The position numbers were made by a program, and so were the translations under genes. This document shows, piece by piece, positions 16,424-24,889 of a DNA stretch of 64,000 nt (its first letter is position 1; the number at the start of each line of letters is the position of its first letter). The notes below the pieces were generated by a model. The model did not search any database and was not told the origin of the DNA. It saw only the letters and a list, made by a program, of their open reading frames with translations. The stretch comes from Albimonas pacifica (GTDB taxonomy: Bacteria > Pseudomonadota > Alphaproteobacteria > Rhodobacterales > Rhodobacteraceae), in contig NZ_FOQH01000002.1 in NCBI RefSeq assembly GCF_900113695.1, positions 640,989 through 704,988 of the forward strand, written 5' to 3'.

Positions 16424-17370
16424 CAGTCGTACCGGATGCGCGGGTCGAGGGCGCCGTAGAGCATGTCGACCAGCAGGTTGGAGAACACGAAGAAGGCCGA
16501 GATCACCAGGATCGCGCCCTGCACGACGGGGTAGTCGCGGGCCTGGATGCCGCCGATCAGCACCCGGCCCAGGCCCTTGATGGCGAAGACGTTCTCGACC
16601 ACCACCGCGCCCGAGATCAGCAGCGCGAAGGCGATGCCCACCACCGTGACCACCGGGATCATCGCGTTGGGCATGGCGTGGCCCCAGAGCATCGCGCGCT
16701 CCTTCAGCCCCTTGGCCTTGGCGGTGCGCATGTAGTCGGCCTTCAGCACCTCCAGCAGGGAGGAGCGGATCATCCGCGCGATGATCGCCGAGAAGGCGGT
16801 GCCGACCGCGATGGAGGGCAGGATCAGATGCTCGAGCCAGCCCCAGAAGCTCTCGGACAGGGGCACGTAGCCGATGGCGGGCAGCCATTGCAGGTTGGCC
16901 GCGAAGACGATGATCAGCAGGATCGCCAGCCAGAAGTCGGGCATCGAGAGGCCGAGGAAGGCGCCGAGGCTCACGGCCGCGTCGGCGGGCGTGTTGCGCC
17001 GCGTGGCCGAGATGATGCCCGCCGGCACCGCGATCACCACCGCCACCAGGAAGGAGAGCAGCGCCAGCGACATGGTGCGGGGCAGCGCCTCGGCCAGGAT
17101 GGTGCGCACCGGCTGGTTGGAGCCGTAGATGGAGGCGCCGAGGTCGCCCTGCAGCGCGTTCCACATCCACAGCCCGTATTGCACCACCAGCGGCTGGTCG
17201 AGACCGAGCTTGGCGCGCAGGGCGGCCTCGGCCTCGGGGCCGGCGGCGTCGGCGAGCATCGCGGCGATCGGATCGCCCGGCACCAGCCGCAGCATGAAGA
17301 ACACCAGCGTCGCCACCGCCCACATCACGGCGATCGCGCCCAGCGTTCGGCGGATCAGGAAGGCGGTCAT
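16423..17370 (-). CDS. Dipeptide/glutathione ABC transporter permease, DppB/GsiC type
   Basis: 315 aa. Six predicted membrane segments with the typical DppB N-terminus (FLIRRTLGAIAVMWAVATLVFF, then RLVPGDP), the EAA loop YMRTAKAKGLKERAMLWGHAMPN, and a C-terminal ALDPRIRYD ending characteristic of the family. Forms the membrane pore with the DppC-type protein. It lies 406 bp downstream of the substrate-binding protein gene, with repeats in the gap. This spacing could allow different expression of the binding protein and the permeases. Confidence 0.94.
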   Translation of the reverse strand: MTAFLIRRTLGAIAVMWAVATLVFFMLRLVPGDPIAAMLADAAGPEAEAALRAKLGLDQPLVVQYGLWMWNALQGDLGASIYGSNQPVRTILAEALPRTMSLALLSFLVAVVIAVPAGIISATRRNTPADAAVSLGAFLGLSMPDFWLAILLIIVFAANLQWLPAIGYVPLSESFWGWLEHLILPSIAVGTAFSAIIARMIRSSLLEVLKADYMRTAKAKGLKERAMLWGHAMPNAMIPVVTVVGIAFALLISGAVVVENVFAIKGLGRVLIGGIQARDYPVVQGAILVISAFFVFSNLLVDMLYGALDPRIRYD

Positions 17371-17776
17371 CGCCCGGCCTCCGGTTGCGGTCCCTCGACC
17401 GACGCTCTGGACTGGGCCCGGCCCCGGATCGAGGCCGCGCCGGGGGTTCGTCGCCCCCGCGTCGGGCGGGAGGCGCCCCGGGCTCGCCCCGGGGCCTCGC
17501 GCGGCCTGCCGCGGGCGGGCGGCTGGCGGCGCCGCTTCGCCCCCGGCCCAGCGCCGGTCGCGGGCGGCGAGAGGCCCCGGGGCGAGCCCGGGGCGCCCGT
17601 GGGGCGGGCGGCGCGCGGAAGGTCGCCGGGACGCGCGGTCTGTCCTGCCCGCGCGTCCCGGCCCCGCGCTGACGACCCCTCGGCGGAGCGGACCCCTCGC
17701 CCGGCCTCCGCCCGTCGTCGCGGCGGGACGCCGACGGCCGCCCCCTCCCGGGCGGCCGCCGCACGTGGCGCGCGCG
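17371..17776. other. 406-bp intergenic region within the peptide transporter operon
   Basis: No convincing gene. It is extremely GC-rich and carries an inverted pair of the 27-bp repeat (17472-17498 and 17571-17597). The pair can form a large hairpin on the mRNA between the substrate-binding-protein gene and the permease genes. Such a structure commonly protects upstream mRNA and lowers downstream expression, which would suit a binding protein needed in excess. That role is inference. Confidence 0.65.
17472..17597. repeat. Second inverted pair of the 27-bp GC-rich repeat
   Basis: Copy at 17472-17498 and inverted copy at 17571-17597. Same element as the pair at 13.8 kb, differing in the central loop bases. 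Confidence 0.75.
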
Positions 17777-19549
17777 TCAGCCCAGGGTGACGCGGTCCAG
17801 GTCCACGAGGCCGGGGATCCGGCTTTCGGCGGGGTAGTCGACGGTGCTGGCGCGGACCAGCACGTCGACGGGGTGATAGAGGAAGCCGCAGGTCACCTTG
17901 TCGGAGGTGATCTTGTTGGCCTCCATCACCAGGCCCTTGCGGGCCTCGGGGTCCGGGGTCACCGACTGCTTCGCCGACAGCTCGTCCACCTTGGGGTCGG
18001 AGAAGTAGCCGAAGGGCATCGTCTCCTTGTCGCGGGTGCGGCCGTTGAACTTGCAGGTGGTGGTCATCCAGTCCTCGAGCGCGTCGTCGGGGTCGTAGTC
18101 GCCGCCCGAGCCGGTCAGGGTCATCTGGAAGTCCATCGCCTGGAAGCGCTCGAGCTGGACGGTGAACTCCATCACCTCCACCTTCACGGTGATCCCCAGC
18201 ACCTGCTTGAGGATGTTGGCCACCACCAGCCCGTCGCGCTTGTGGGACGAGCGCACGTGCAGGCTGATCTCGGGGAAGCCCTCGCCGTTCGGATAGCCCG
18301 CGGCGGCCAGCAGCTCCTTGGCGCCGTCGGGGTCGTAGGCCTGCTCGGAGGTCTGCGCGATGGCGTCGTCGTAGTAGTAGGCCATGGCGGCGTTGACCGA
18401 GCCGTAGGCGGGCAGGCCGTAGCCGAAGCGGGCCTGCTTGACGAAGAGATCGCGGTCCAGCGCCTTGGCGAGCGCGAGGCGCACCATGAAGCCGGGCTCC
18501 TTCTTCAGCTCCTCCAGCGGCTTGTCGAAGCTCTCGACCCGCATCGGCTCGACCCAGGGGTTCAGCCAGACCGACTGGAAGCCCGGCCCGGGCTTGATGT
18601 CGGTGATCAGGTCGGGGTTGGACTTGAAGCGGTCGATGAGCTGGGCGGCGATGGGGTTGCCGCCGACGAGATGGATGTCGCCCGCCTCGACGGCGGCGGC
18701 CAGCGGCTCGACCCCGTCGACGGGCTGGATGACGACCTTGTCGAGCTTCGGCCGCTCGGGGTCGAAATAGCCCGCGTGCTTCTCCAGCACCACGCCCTGG
18801 CCGAGCACGTGGGAGGCGATTTTGAACGGCCCGGTGCCGACGGGGGCGAGGCCGTAGGCGGCGTCGCCCATCTCCTCCAGCGCGCGCTTGGAGACGATGG
18901 AGAGCACCCGGCCAGAGGCGCGCTCGGTGGTCTTGGTCAGGAAGGACGCCTGCGGGGCCTTGAGGGTGAACTTCACCTCGTAGTCCGACAGCTTCTCCAG
19001 CGAGGCGACGTTGGCGAGGTTGGCCGAGTGGATCGACTTCGAGGGGTCCGAGGAGCGCTCGAACGTATAGAGCACGTCGTCGGCGGTGAAGGCGTCGCCG
19101 TTGTGGAAGGTGGCGTTCTCGCGCAGCTTGAAGGTGTAGACGAGGCCGTCCTCGGAGATCTCCCAGCTTTCGGCGAGGTCGCCCTCGGCGATCAGGTCCG
19201 GCTTGATATGGGTCAGGCCCGAGAGGACGTTGGAGGTGATCTGGAACTGCAGCACCTGGGTCATCTGGCCGGGATCCAGCGTCACGATCTCGGCCACGCC
19301 CGCCCAGGCGCAGTTCAGCGTGCCGCCGGTCTTGCCCTGCGCCAGCGCCTTCGTCAGGCCGCCGGGCGCGAGGCTCGCGGCCGTCAGCGCGCCGCCCGCG
19401 GCCAGCAGGCGCAGCGTGGCGCGGCGCGAGAGGCGGGGGCCCGAGAGCTCGTCCCGGCGCAGGCCGAAGAGGGGGTCGCGGGGGTCGAAGTCATGGGCCT
19501 CGGCCAGCTGGGCCTTCAGCTCGGCGTCGGTGGGGGGCTTGTCGATCAT
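17777..19549 (-). CDS. Peptide-type ABC transporter substrate-binding protein (Tat-exported)
   Basis: 590 aa, SBP family 5 (DppA/GsiB-like). A twin-arginine signal SRRATLRLLAAGGALTAAS follows an unusually long 40-residue N-region, so export by Tat is likely. The mature part has typical family features such as WEISEDGLVYTFKLRENATFHNG and AVEAGDIHLVGGNP. It binds the substrate in the periplasm and delivers it to the DppB/C-type permeases. Its ATG overlaps the stop of the second ATPase gene by 4 nt. The gamma-glutamyltransferase downstream suggests glutathione or gamma-glutamyl peptides as ligand. Confidence 0.93.
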   Translation of the reverse strand: MIDKPPTDAELKAQLAEAHDFDPRDPLFGLRRDELSGPRLSRRATLRLLAAGGALTAASLAPGGLTKALAQGKTGGTLNCAWAGVAEIVTLDPGQMTQVLQFQITSNVLSGLTHIKPDLIAEGDLAESWEISEDGLVYTFKLRENATFHNGDAFTADDVLYTFERSSDPSKSIHSANLANVASLEKLSDYEVKFTLKAPQASFLTKTTERASGRVLSIVSKRALEEMGDAAYGLAPVGTGPFKIASHVLGQGVVLEKHAGYFDPERPKLDKVVIQPVDGVEPLAAAVEAGDIHLVGGNPIAAQLIDRFKSNPDLITDIKPGPGFQSVWLNPWVEPMRVESFDKPLEELKKEPGFMVRLALAKALDRDLFVKQARFGYGLPAYGSVNAAMAYYYDDAIAQTSEQAYDPDGAKELLAAAGYPNGEGFPEISLHVRSSHKRDGLVVANILKQVLGITVKVEVMEFTVQLERFQAMDFQMTLTGSGGDYDPDDALEDWMTTTCKFNGRTRDKETMPFGYFSDPKVDELSAKQSVTPDPEARKGLVMEANKITSDKVTCGFLYHPVDVLVRASTVDYPAESRIPGLVDLDRVTLG

Positions 19550-20601
19550 CGGTGCATCTCCTGTCGGACTTGGGCCGGGTTCGGCGAAAGGTCGACGGGT
19601 TTCCCGTCATGTTGGCCGGTCCCGCCGGTCGAGGACCGGGCGAGCCAGCAGGCGGCGCCGTGCCCGGCGCCGACCGGCGCAAGCGCCGGGATTTCCTGGG
19701 AACAGCGCGCGACCGCGATCGGGCAGCGCGGGTGGAAGGCGCAGCCGGGCGGGGGCGCGGCGGGGCTGGGCGCCTCGCCCTGCAGGGGGATCACCTCGTG
19801 AGCGCGGGCGAGCTCGGGGTCGGGCTCGGGCGCCGCGTCGATCAGGGCGCGGGTGTAGGGGTGCTGCGGATCGGCGAAGAGCGCGTCGGAGGGCCCCTGT
19901 TCCACCACCCGGCCCAGATACATCACCGCCACCCGGTCGCAGAGGTAGCGCACCACCGAGAGGTCGTGGCCGATGAAGAGGTAGGTGAGGCCGAGTTCGC
20001 GCCGCAGCTCCGCCAGCAGGTTGATGACCTGCGCCTGCACCGAGACGTCGAGGGCCGAGACCGCCTCGTCGCACACGATCAGCTCGGGCTCCATGGCGAG
20101 CGCGCGGGCGATGCCGATGCGCTGGCGCTGGCCGCCGGACATCTCGTGGGGATAGAGCTCCATGAACCGGGCGGGGAGACCGCAGAGGTCCATCAGCTCC
20201 GCCACCCGCTTCTTCACCTCCCGGCGGGGGCGCAGGCGGTGGACGCGGATCGGCTCGCCCACGATGTCGCCGGCGGTCATGCGCGGGTTCAGGGAGGAGA
20301 ACGGGTCCTGGAAGATCGCCTGCACCCGCCTGCGGAAGGCGGAGCGGTCGTGCCGGGTCTTGATGTGGCGGCCGTCGAAGAGGATCTCGCCCTCGCTCGC
20401 GGGCTGAAGCTGAAGGGCGGCGCGGGCGAGGGTGGTCTTGCCGCAGCCGCTTTCGCCCACCAGCCCCAGCGCCTCGCCCCGCGCGATCTTGAGGGAGACG
20501 CCGGAGACGGCGCGGACCTGGCCCGTCTCGCGCCGCAGGATGCCCGAGCGGATCGGGAAGCGGACGTGGAGGTCGGCGATCTCCAGCAGCGGCAGGCTCA
20601 T
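19546..20601 (-). CDS. Peptide ABC transporter ATP-binding protein, DppF type
   Basis: 351 aa. Walker A GESGCGKTT, signature MSGGQRQRIGIARAL and Walker B LIVCDEAVSALDVS, with the C-terminal oligopeptide-transporter domain (HPYTRALIDAAPEPDP, then CAFHPRCPIAVARC), whose cysteines are typical of DppD/DppF ATPases, some of which carry an Fe-S cluster. Starts and ends with 4-nt ATGA overlaps with its neighbours. Works with the DppD-type ATPase as a heterodimer. Confidence 0.94.
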   Translation of the reverse strand: MSLPLLEIADLHVRFPIRSGILRRETGQVRAVSGVSLKIARGEALGLVGESGCGKTTLARAALQLQPASEGEILFDGRHIKTRHDRSAFRRRVQAIFQDPFSSLNPRMTAGDIVGEPIRVHRLRPRREVKKRVAELMDLCGLPARFMELYPHEMSGGQRQRIGIARALAMEPELIVCDEAVSALDVSVQAQVINLLAELRRELGLTYLFIGHDLSVVRYLCDRVAVMYLGRVVEQGPSDALFADPQHPYTRALIDAAPEPDPELARAHEVIPLQGEAPSPAAPPPGCAFHPRCPIAVARCSQEIPALAPVGAGHGAACWLARSSTGGTGQHDGKPVDLSPNPAQVRQEMHR

Positions 20602-21608
20602 TCCGCGGGCTCCGAGACCGGGGCGGGAAGGGGGCGCCAGCAGGCGAAGAGGCGGCCGTCCTGCACCTCGGCGGGCGGTTCCTCGGCCCGGCAGCGGGCC
20701 TCGGCGCGGGCGCAGCGGGGGTGGAAGCGGCAGCCGGGTACGGGGCGCATCGGGTCGGGGGGCGAGCCGGGGATCGGGTGCAGCCCGTGGCTGCGGTCGA
20801 GGTCGAGCCGCGGCACGCTGTCGAGCAGCCCGCGGGTGTAGGGATGGCGCGGCGCGCGGTAGAGGGCGCGGGCCTCGCCGGCCTCGACCACGCCGCCGGC
20901 ATACATCACGCAGACGCGGTCGGCGTAGCGCGCGACGATGCCGAGGTTGTGGGTGATCAGCACCAGCCCCACCCCGTTCTCGCGGCACAGCTTCGCGGTC
21001 AGCGCCAGGATCTGCGCCTGGATGGTGACGTCGAGCGCGGTGGTCGGCTCGTCGGCCAGGATCAGCTTCGGCCGGCAGGCGAGCGCCATGGCGATCACCA
21101 CCCGCTGGCGCATGCCGCCCGAGAACTCGTGCGGATACTGGGTCAGCCGGCGGGCGGGGTCGGTGACGCCGACCTGGGTCAGCAGCTCGACGGCGCGGGC
21201 GTTGGCCTCGGATTTCGAGATGCCCAGCTTGGCGCGCATGCCCTCGGTCAGCTGCCGGCCGATGGAGAGCACCGGGTTCAGGGCCGTCATCGGCTCCTGG
21301 AAGATCATCGCCATGTCGCCGCCGCGCAGGATGCGGCGGTCTTCCTCCGTCAGCTCCGCGAGGTCCCGGCCCTCGAAGCGGATGCGCCCGGCGCCGATGC
21401 TCAGCTCCTCGGGCAGCAGGCCCATGGCGGCGAGCGCGGTCAGGGACTTGCCCGAGCCGGATTCGCCCACCACCGCCACGGTTTCGCCCTCCTCGACGCT
21501 CAGGGAGGCGCCGTGCACCAGGCGGCGGCGCGCGCCGTCGCGCGCCAGGTCGATGGCCAGGTCCTCGATCTCAAGCAGCGGCAAGGCCTTGGGTCTCCGC
21601 GCAGTCAA
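20598..21608 (-). CDS. Peptide ABC transporter ATP-binding protein, DppD type
   Basis: 336 aa. Walker A GESGSGKS, signature FSGGMRQRVVIAMAL, Walker B LILADEPTTALDVT, and the C-terminal HPYTRGLLDSVPRLD plus CRFHPRCARAEARC. First gene of the transporter operon. The annotated start is TTG (21608); another TTG eight codons in (just before PLLEIED) is equally possible, and no ATG fits. It faces the GntR-type regulator gene across a 122-bp gap that holds a perfect palindrome, so it is probably under that regulator's control. Confidence 0.92.
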   Translation of the reverse strand: MTARRPKALPLLEIEDLAIDLARDGARRRLVHGASLSVEEGETVAVVGESGSGKSLTALAAMGLLPEELSIGAGRIRFEGRDLAELTEEDRRILRGGDMAMIFQEPMTALNPVLSIGRQLTEGMRAKLGISKSEANARAVELLTQVGVTDPARRLTQYPHEFSGGMRQRVVIAMALACRPKLILADEPTTALDVTIQAQILALTAKLCRENGVGLVLITHNLGIVARYADRVCVMYAGGVVEAGEARALYRAPRHPYTRGLLDSVPRLDLDRSHGLHPIPGSPPDPMRPVPGCRFHPRCARAEARCRAEEPPAEVQDGRLFACWRPLPAPVSEPAE

Positions 21609-21686
21609 GGGTCAGGACCCCCGGAAGGGGCTGGAACGGAAGGCGGCGCAGGGCGCGCGCCCGACTCGACAGGCCCCTTCGGAGCG

Positions 21687-21704
21687 ATTATCGATATCGA
21701 TAAT
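21687..21704. promoter_or_regulatory. 18-bp perfect palindrome, candidate GntR/FCD operator
   Basis: ATTATCGATATCGATAAT is fully self-complementary and is a sharp AT-rich island between the divergent transporter operon and the regulator gene. It is 83 bp from the DppD-type start and 27 bp from the regulator start. FCD-type GntR proteins bind short palindromes as dimers, so it is the natural operator for the adjacent regulator. Confidence 0.75.
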
Positions 21705-21730
21705 ACGGGACCAGTTTCGGGGGGGAGTCA

Positions 21731-22468
21731 ATGCAGTCGTCACCGGGGGCCGCGCCGAGGGCGGCCGAGGCGCAGTCCAGGACCCCCGCCGCCGGCCGCC
21801 GCGCCGATCAGGTGCACCTCGCGCTGCGCCGCGCGGTCCTGTTCCGAAACCTGCTGCCCGGCGACCACCTGCTGGAGCAGACGCTGGCCGCCGAGCATGG
21901 CTGCAGCCAGGGCACCGTGCGCGAGGCGCTGCTGCGCCTGGCCGAGGAGGGGCTGGTCGAGCGGCGCGGCTATCGCGGCACGGTGGTCACCGACACCTCG
22001 CTGCCCGAGGCCGCCGGCATGGTGCGTGTGCGCCTGTCGATCGAGCGGGGCGTCGCCCATCGCCTCGCGGCGGGGGAGGGGGACCTTTCCGACCCGCGCC
22101 TCGCCAGGATCCTCGACGCCATGGACGCGGCCCATGCGGCGGGGGACCTTTACCTCTGCTCGGAGCTCGACCGCGAATTCCACGCGGCGCTGGCCGAGGT
22201 GGCGGGCATGGGCCTGCTGCGCCCGATGCTGTGGCGCTGCGCCCTGCACATCCACCGCTACACCCTGGGCGGGCTCGAGGTGCCGCGGCCCTTCTTCCAG
22301 GAGGCCGGGGTGGGCGACGAGCATCGCGCGCTGCTCGCGCAGCTTTCGTCCGGCGACGCCGCGGCGGCGGCGCACGCGATGGCCGACCACCTCGCCCAGG
22401 TGCTGCGGCGCTGGGCGCCCTCGCTGCTCGCCGCCGCGGGGGGCGAGGCGGCCTTCGGCCCCGCCTGA
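21731..22468 (+). CDS. GntR-family transcriptional regulator, FCD type
   Basis: 245 aa. N-terminal winged helix-turn-helix (about residues 25-92) with the GntR pattern LLPGDHLLEQTLAAEHGCSQGTVREALLRLAEEGLVERR. C-terminal all-helical FCD ligand domain (about 100-225), with metal-site-like residues in DREFHAAL and the final DEHRALL and MADHLAQV. Divergent from the peptide transporter and 13 bp before DUF1028, so it probably regulates both. The ligand is likely a peptide-derived metabolite or amino acid, unproven. Confidence 0.9.
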   Translation: MQSSPGAAPRAAEAQSRTPAAGRRADQVHLALRRAVLFRNLLPGDHLLEQTLAAEHGCSQGTVREALLRLAEEGLVERRGYRGTVVTDTSLPEAAGMVRVRLSIERGVAHRLAAGEGDLSDPRLARILDAMDAAHAAGDLYLCSELDREFHAALAEVAGMGLLRPMLWRCALHIHRYTLGGLEVPRPFFQEAGVGDEHRALLAQLSSGDAAAAAHAMADHLAQVLRRWAPSLLAAAGGEAAFGPA

Positions 22469-22481
22469 CAGGAGACCGGCC

Positions 22482-23231
22482 ATGACCTATTCCATCGTCG
22501 CCCGAAACCCGGCCACCGGCGAATTCGGCGTCGGCGTCGCCAGCCGCTTCTTCGCGGTCGGCGCGCTGGTCCCCCATATCCGTCCCGGCGCCGCGGTCGC
22601 GACCCAGGCCTTCGTGAACCCGCTGTGGGGGGCCGAGGGCGCGGACCGCATCGCGGCGGGCGAGGCGCCGGACGCGGTGCTCGCCGATTTCATCGCCCGC
22701 GACGCCGGCGCCCCGCAGCGCCAGTGGCACGCGATCGACGCGCAGGGCCACGTGGCCGCCCATACCGGCGCCGCCTGCGTGGACTGGGCGGGGCAGGCGG
22801 CGGGCGAGGACGTCTCGGTCGCCGGCAACATGCTTGCAGGGCCCGCGGTGATCGCGGCGGCGCTGGAGGCCTGGACCGCGGCGCCGGAGCTGCCGATGCC
22901 CGACCGGCTGCTGGCGGCGATGGTCGCCGCCGAGGCCGCGGGCGGCGACAAGCGCGGCCGCCAGTCGGCCGCGATCCGGGTGCATGACGGCGAGGTCTAT
23001 CCCCGGCTCGACCTGCGGGTGGACGACCACGCCGCCCCGCTCGACGAGCTCGCCCGCCTGCTGGCGGTGGCCCGCGAGCGGTTCACGCTGTTCTCCGCCA
23101 ACATGGGCCGGGCGGCGGCTTTCTCGGGCCAGACCGACCGCGGGCCGCTGGACGCGGCGCTGGCGACGCTGGAGGCCGAGCGCGCGGCGCGCGGCGAGGC
23201 CAGCCGCTCCTTCGCCTCCGACCCCGGCTGA
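22482..23231 (+). CDS. DUF1028 family protein
   Basis: 249 aa. Opens with MTYSIVARNPATGEFGVGVASRF, typical of DUF1028, a family with an Ntn-hydrolase-like fold and no settled activity. Members often lie beside peptide transporters and amidases, as here. No signal peptide. Starts 13 bp after the regulator gene behind AGGAGA, so the two are co-transcribed. A cytoplasmic amidohydrolase acting on the imported peptide is the best guess. Confidence 0.88.
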   Translation: MTYSIVARNPATGEFGVGVASRFFAVGALVPHIRPGAAVATQAFVNPLWGAEGADRIAAGEAPDAVLADFIARDAGAPQRQWHAIDAQGHVAAHTGAACVDWAGQAAGEDVSVAGNMLAGPAVIAAALEAWTAAPELPMPDRLLAAMVAAEAAGGDKRGRQSAAIRVHDGEVYPRLDLRVDDHAAPLDELARLLAVARERFTLFSANMGRAAAFSGQTDRGPLDAALATLEAERAARGEASRSFASDPG

Positions 23232-23241
23232 GCGGCGCGGC

Positions 23242-24339
23242 TCAGTCCGGCGTCCAGGCCGCGCCGCCGCCGTCCTCCGGGCCCGCGGCCTTGCGCGCGG
23301 CGAAGACGTAGCCGGCGGCGGTCATCGCCTCGACCGCCGGCAGGGCCTGGCGCTGGGCCAGCGCGGCCTGCACCGCGGGGCCGAGCGCGTAGTCGCCGCG
23401 CGATCCGAAGCAGCGGGCGACGACGCCGACGAGATCGGGCCGCACCTCCAGCGCCGCGCCCAGCGTCTCGACGATACGGGCGCGCAGCGCGGGGGAGGCG
23501 GCCTCGGCCTGCACGGCCAGCGCCTCGACGACGGGCAGCAGGTCGAGCGGGGCCAGGGTCCGCGGGTCCGCGCGCAGAAAGCGGTCGGCCAGCGTCTCGA
23601 CCCCCGCCTCGCCCTGCAGCTCCACCAGCGCCACCGCCCAGGCGCCCGTGGCGGGCGAGATCGCCTCGCCGGGGACGAGGGCGCTCAGCCGGCCCTCGAC
23701 CAGCGCCTCGGCCCGCGGGCCGCCGGCGAGGCCCAGCAGCAGGGCGTGGATCGGCTCCATCTGCCCGGCGGCGGGGTCCTTGAGGCTCTCGGCCAGGGCG
23801 TCGGCGTCGAGCGGCAGGGGCAGGCCGCGCAGCACCGGGTAGGGCGCGCGGTCGAGCTCGCGCAGCGCCAGGCGGCGCAGGCGGCCGTCGCGCTCGCCCA
23901 GCATCGCGGCCGCCATCTCGAAGCGGGCGGGGTCGAGCGGGTCCTGCCAGCCGTGGGCGGCGGCGAGGATGCGCTCCACCGCCGGGCGGGTGACGCGGTC
24001 CACCACCTCCAGCCGCCGCCAGACGTCGTCGAGCGGATCGTGGGCGAAGAGCACCGCCTCGTCGGCATCCAGCGCCGGAGGCCGGGCGTCGGCCCCCGCG
24101 GCGAGGAAGGCGGCGGGGTCGGGCGCGTAGGGCGTGGCCGAGACCGCGGGCGGCGCCGCGACGAGGATCCAGCGGGCCGGGTCCGCGGGGTCGGCCACGG
24201 CCAGCGCCACGGCGTCGGCGTCGAACAGCCGGTCGACCAGGGTCAGCGGCGGCAGCCAGGCGTCGAAGGCGCAGGACAGCGCCGGCTGCCCGACCGCCAG
24301 CCCCAGCGCGAACGCCAGCGCCGCGGCCCGGCGTCTCAA
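23242..24339 (-). CDS. Hypothetical secreted, helix-rich protein
   Basis: 365 aa with a TTG start overlapping the DUF3299 stop by 4 nt (TTGA). Signal peptide at about residues 1-25 (AAALAFALGLAVGQPALSCAF). The mature part is Ala/Leu-rich with repeated helical pairs, reminiscent of HEAT-like repeats. No family recognised. Last gene of the ZrgA/ABC/DUF3299 operon behind a Zur-type box, so it probably belongs to zinc-starvation physiology. Confidence 0.72.
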   Translation of the reverse strand: MRRRAAALAFALGLAVGQPALSCAFDAWLPPLTLVDRLFDADAVALAVADPADPARWILVAAPPAVSATPYAPDPAAFLAAGADARPPALDADEAVLFAHDPLDDVWRRLEVVDRVTRPAVERILAAAHGWQDPLDPARFEMAAAMLGERDGRLRRLALRELDRAPYPVLRGLPLPLDADALAESLKDPAAGQMEPIHALLLGLAGGPRAEALVEGRLSALVPGEAISPATGAWAVALVELQGEAGVETLADRFLRADPRTLAPLDLLPVVEALAVQAEAASPALRARIVETLGAALEVRPDLVGVVARCFGSRGDYALGPAVQAALAQRQALPAVEAMTAAGYVFAARKAAGPEDGGGAAWTPD

Positions 24340-24866
24340 CTGTAGGGCTCCACCCGCTCGGCCGAGAGGGAATAGCCCACGTCGGCGAGCTGGGTCTCGG
24401 CCGCCGCGGCGCCGAACATGCCGGTGACGATCACCGGCTCGAACATGTCCTTCAGCTCGTAGGGCGTCTGCGTGGTGACGAAGACGATCTGGTTGGGCGG
24501 CGGCGGCGGCACGTGGATGCAGGCGCCCACGAAGGGGACCAGCAGGAAGGCGGTGGTGCCCGTGCCATCGTAGTCGAGCGGCACCACGAAGCCCGGCAGG
24601 CGCACCCGCTTGCCGTCGTACTCGCGGGTGACGGCGGCGGCGGTCTCCTGCTCGAAGGGGGAGGACATCTCGCCGTGCTGGACCACGCCCAGCTCGCTCA
24701 GGCGCTTGTAGGTCTCGCCCTGGCCGAGGGCAGGCACCAGGTCGCCCCAGTTCAGGTCGAGGGTCTCCTCGGCCCGCAGGCGGCCCGCCAGCAGCGCCAG
24801 CGCCAGCGCGCCGAGGCCGGCCAGGACCCCGCGGCGGGCGGGCGTGAAGGGGGAGCGTCGAAGCAT
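24336..24866 (-). CDS. DUF3299 family exported protein
   Basis: 176 aa. Signal-like N-terminus (RRGVLAGLGALALALLAGRLRA), then LDLNWGDLVPALG and VRLPGFVVPLDYDG, followed by FVGACIHVPPPPPNQIV, the core of the DUF3299 family. These proteins usually follow a MacB/FtsX-type ABC permease and a ZrgA-like protein in zinc-linked operons, exactly as here. Probably periplasmic or lipoprotein-like; biochemical function unknown. Starts 23 bp after the permease gene. Confidence 0.86.
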   Translation of the reverse strand: MLRRSPFTPARRGVLAGLGALALALLAGRLRAEETLDLNWGDLVPALGQGETYKRLSELGVVQHGEMSSPFEQETAAAVTREYDGKRVRLPGFVVPLDYDGTGTTAFLLVPFVGACIHVPPPPPNQIVFVTTQTPYELKDMFEPVIVTGMFGAAAAETQLADVGYSLSAERVEPYS

Positions 24867-24889
24867 CTCTCTCGGGCCTCCGGCCGGGG

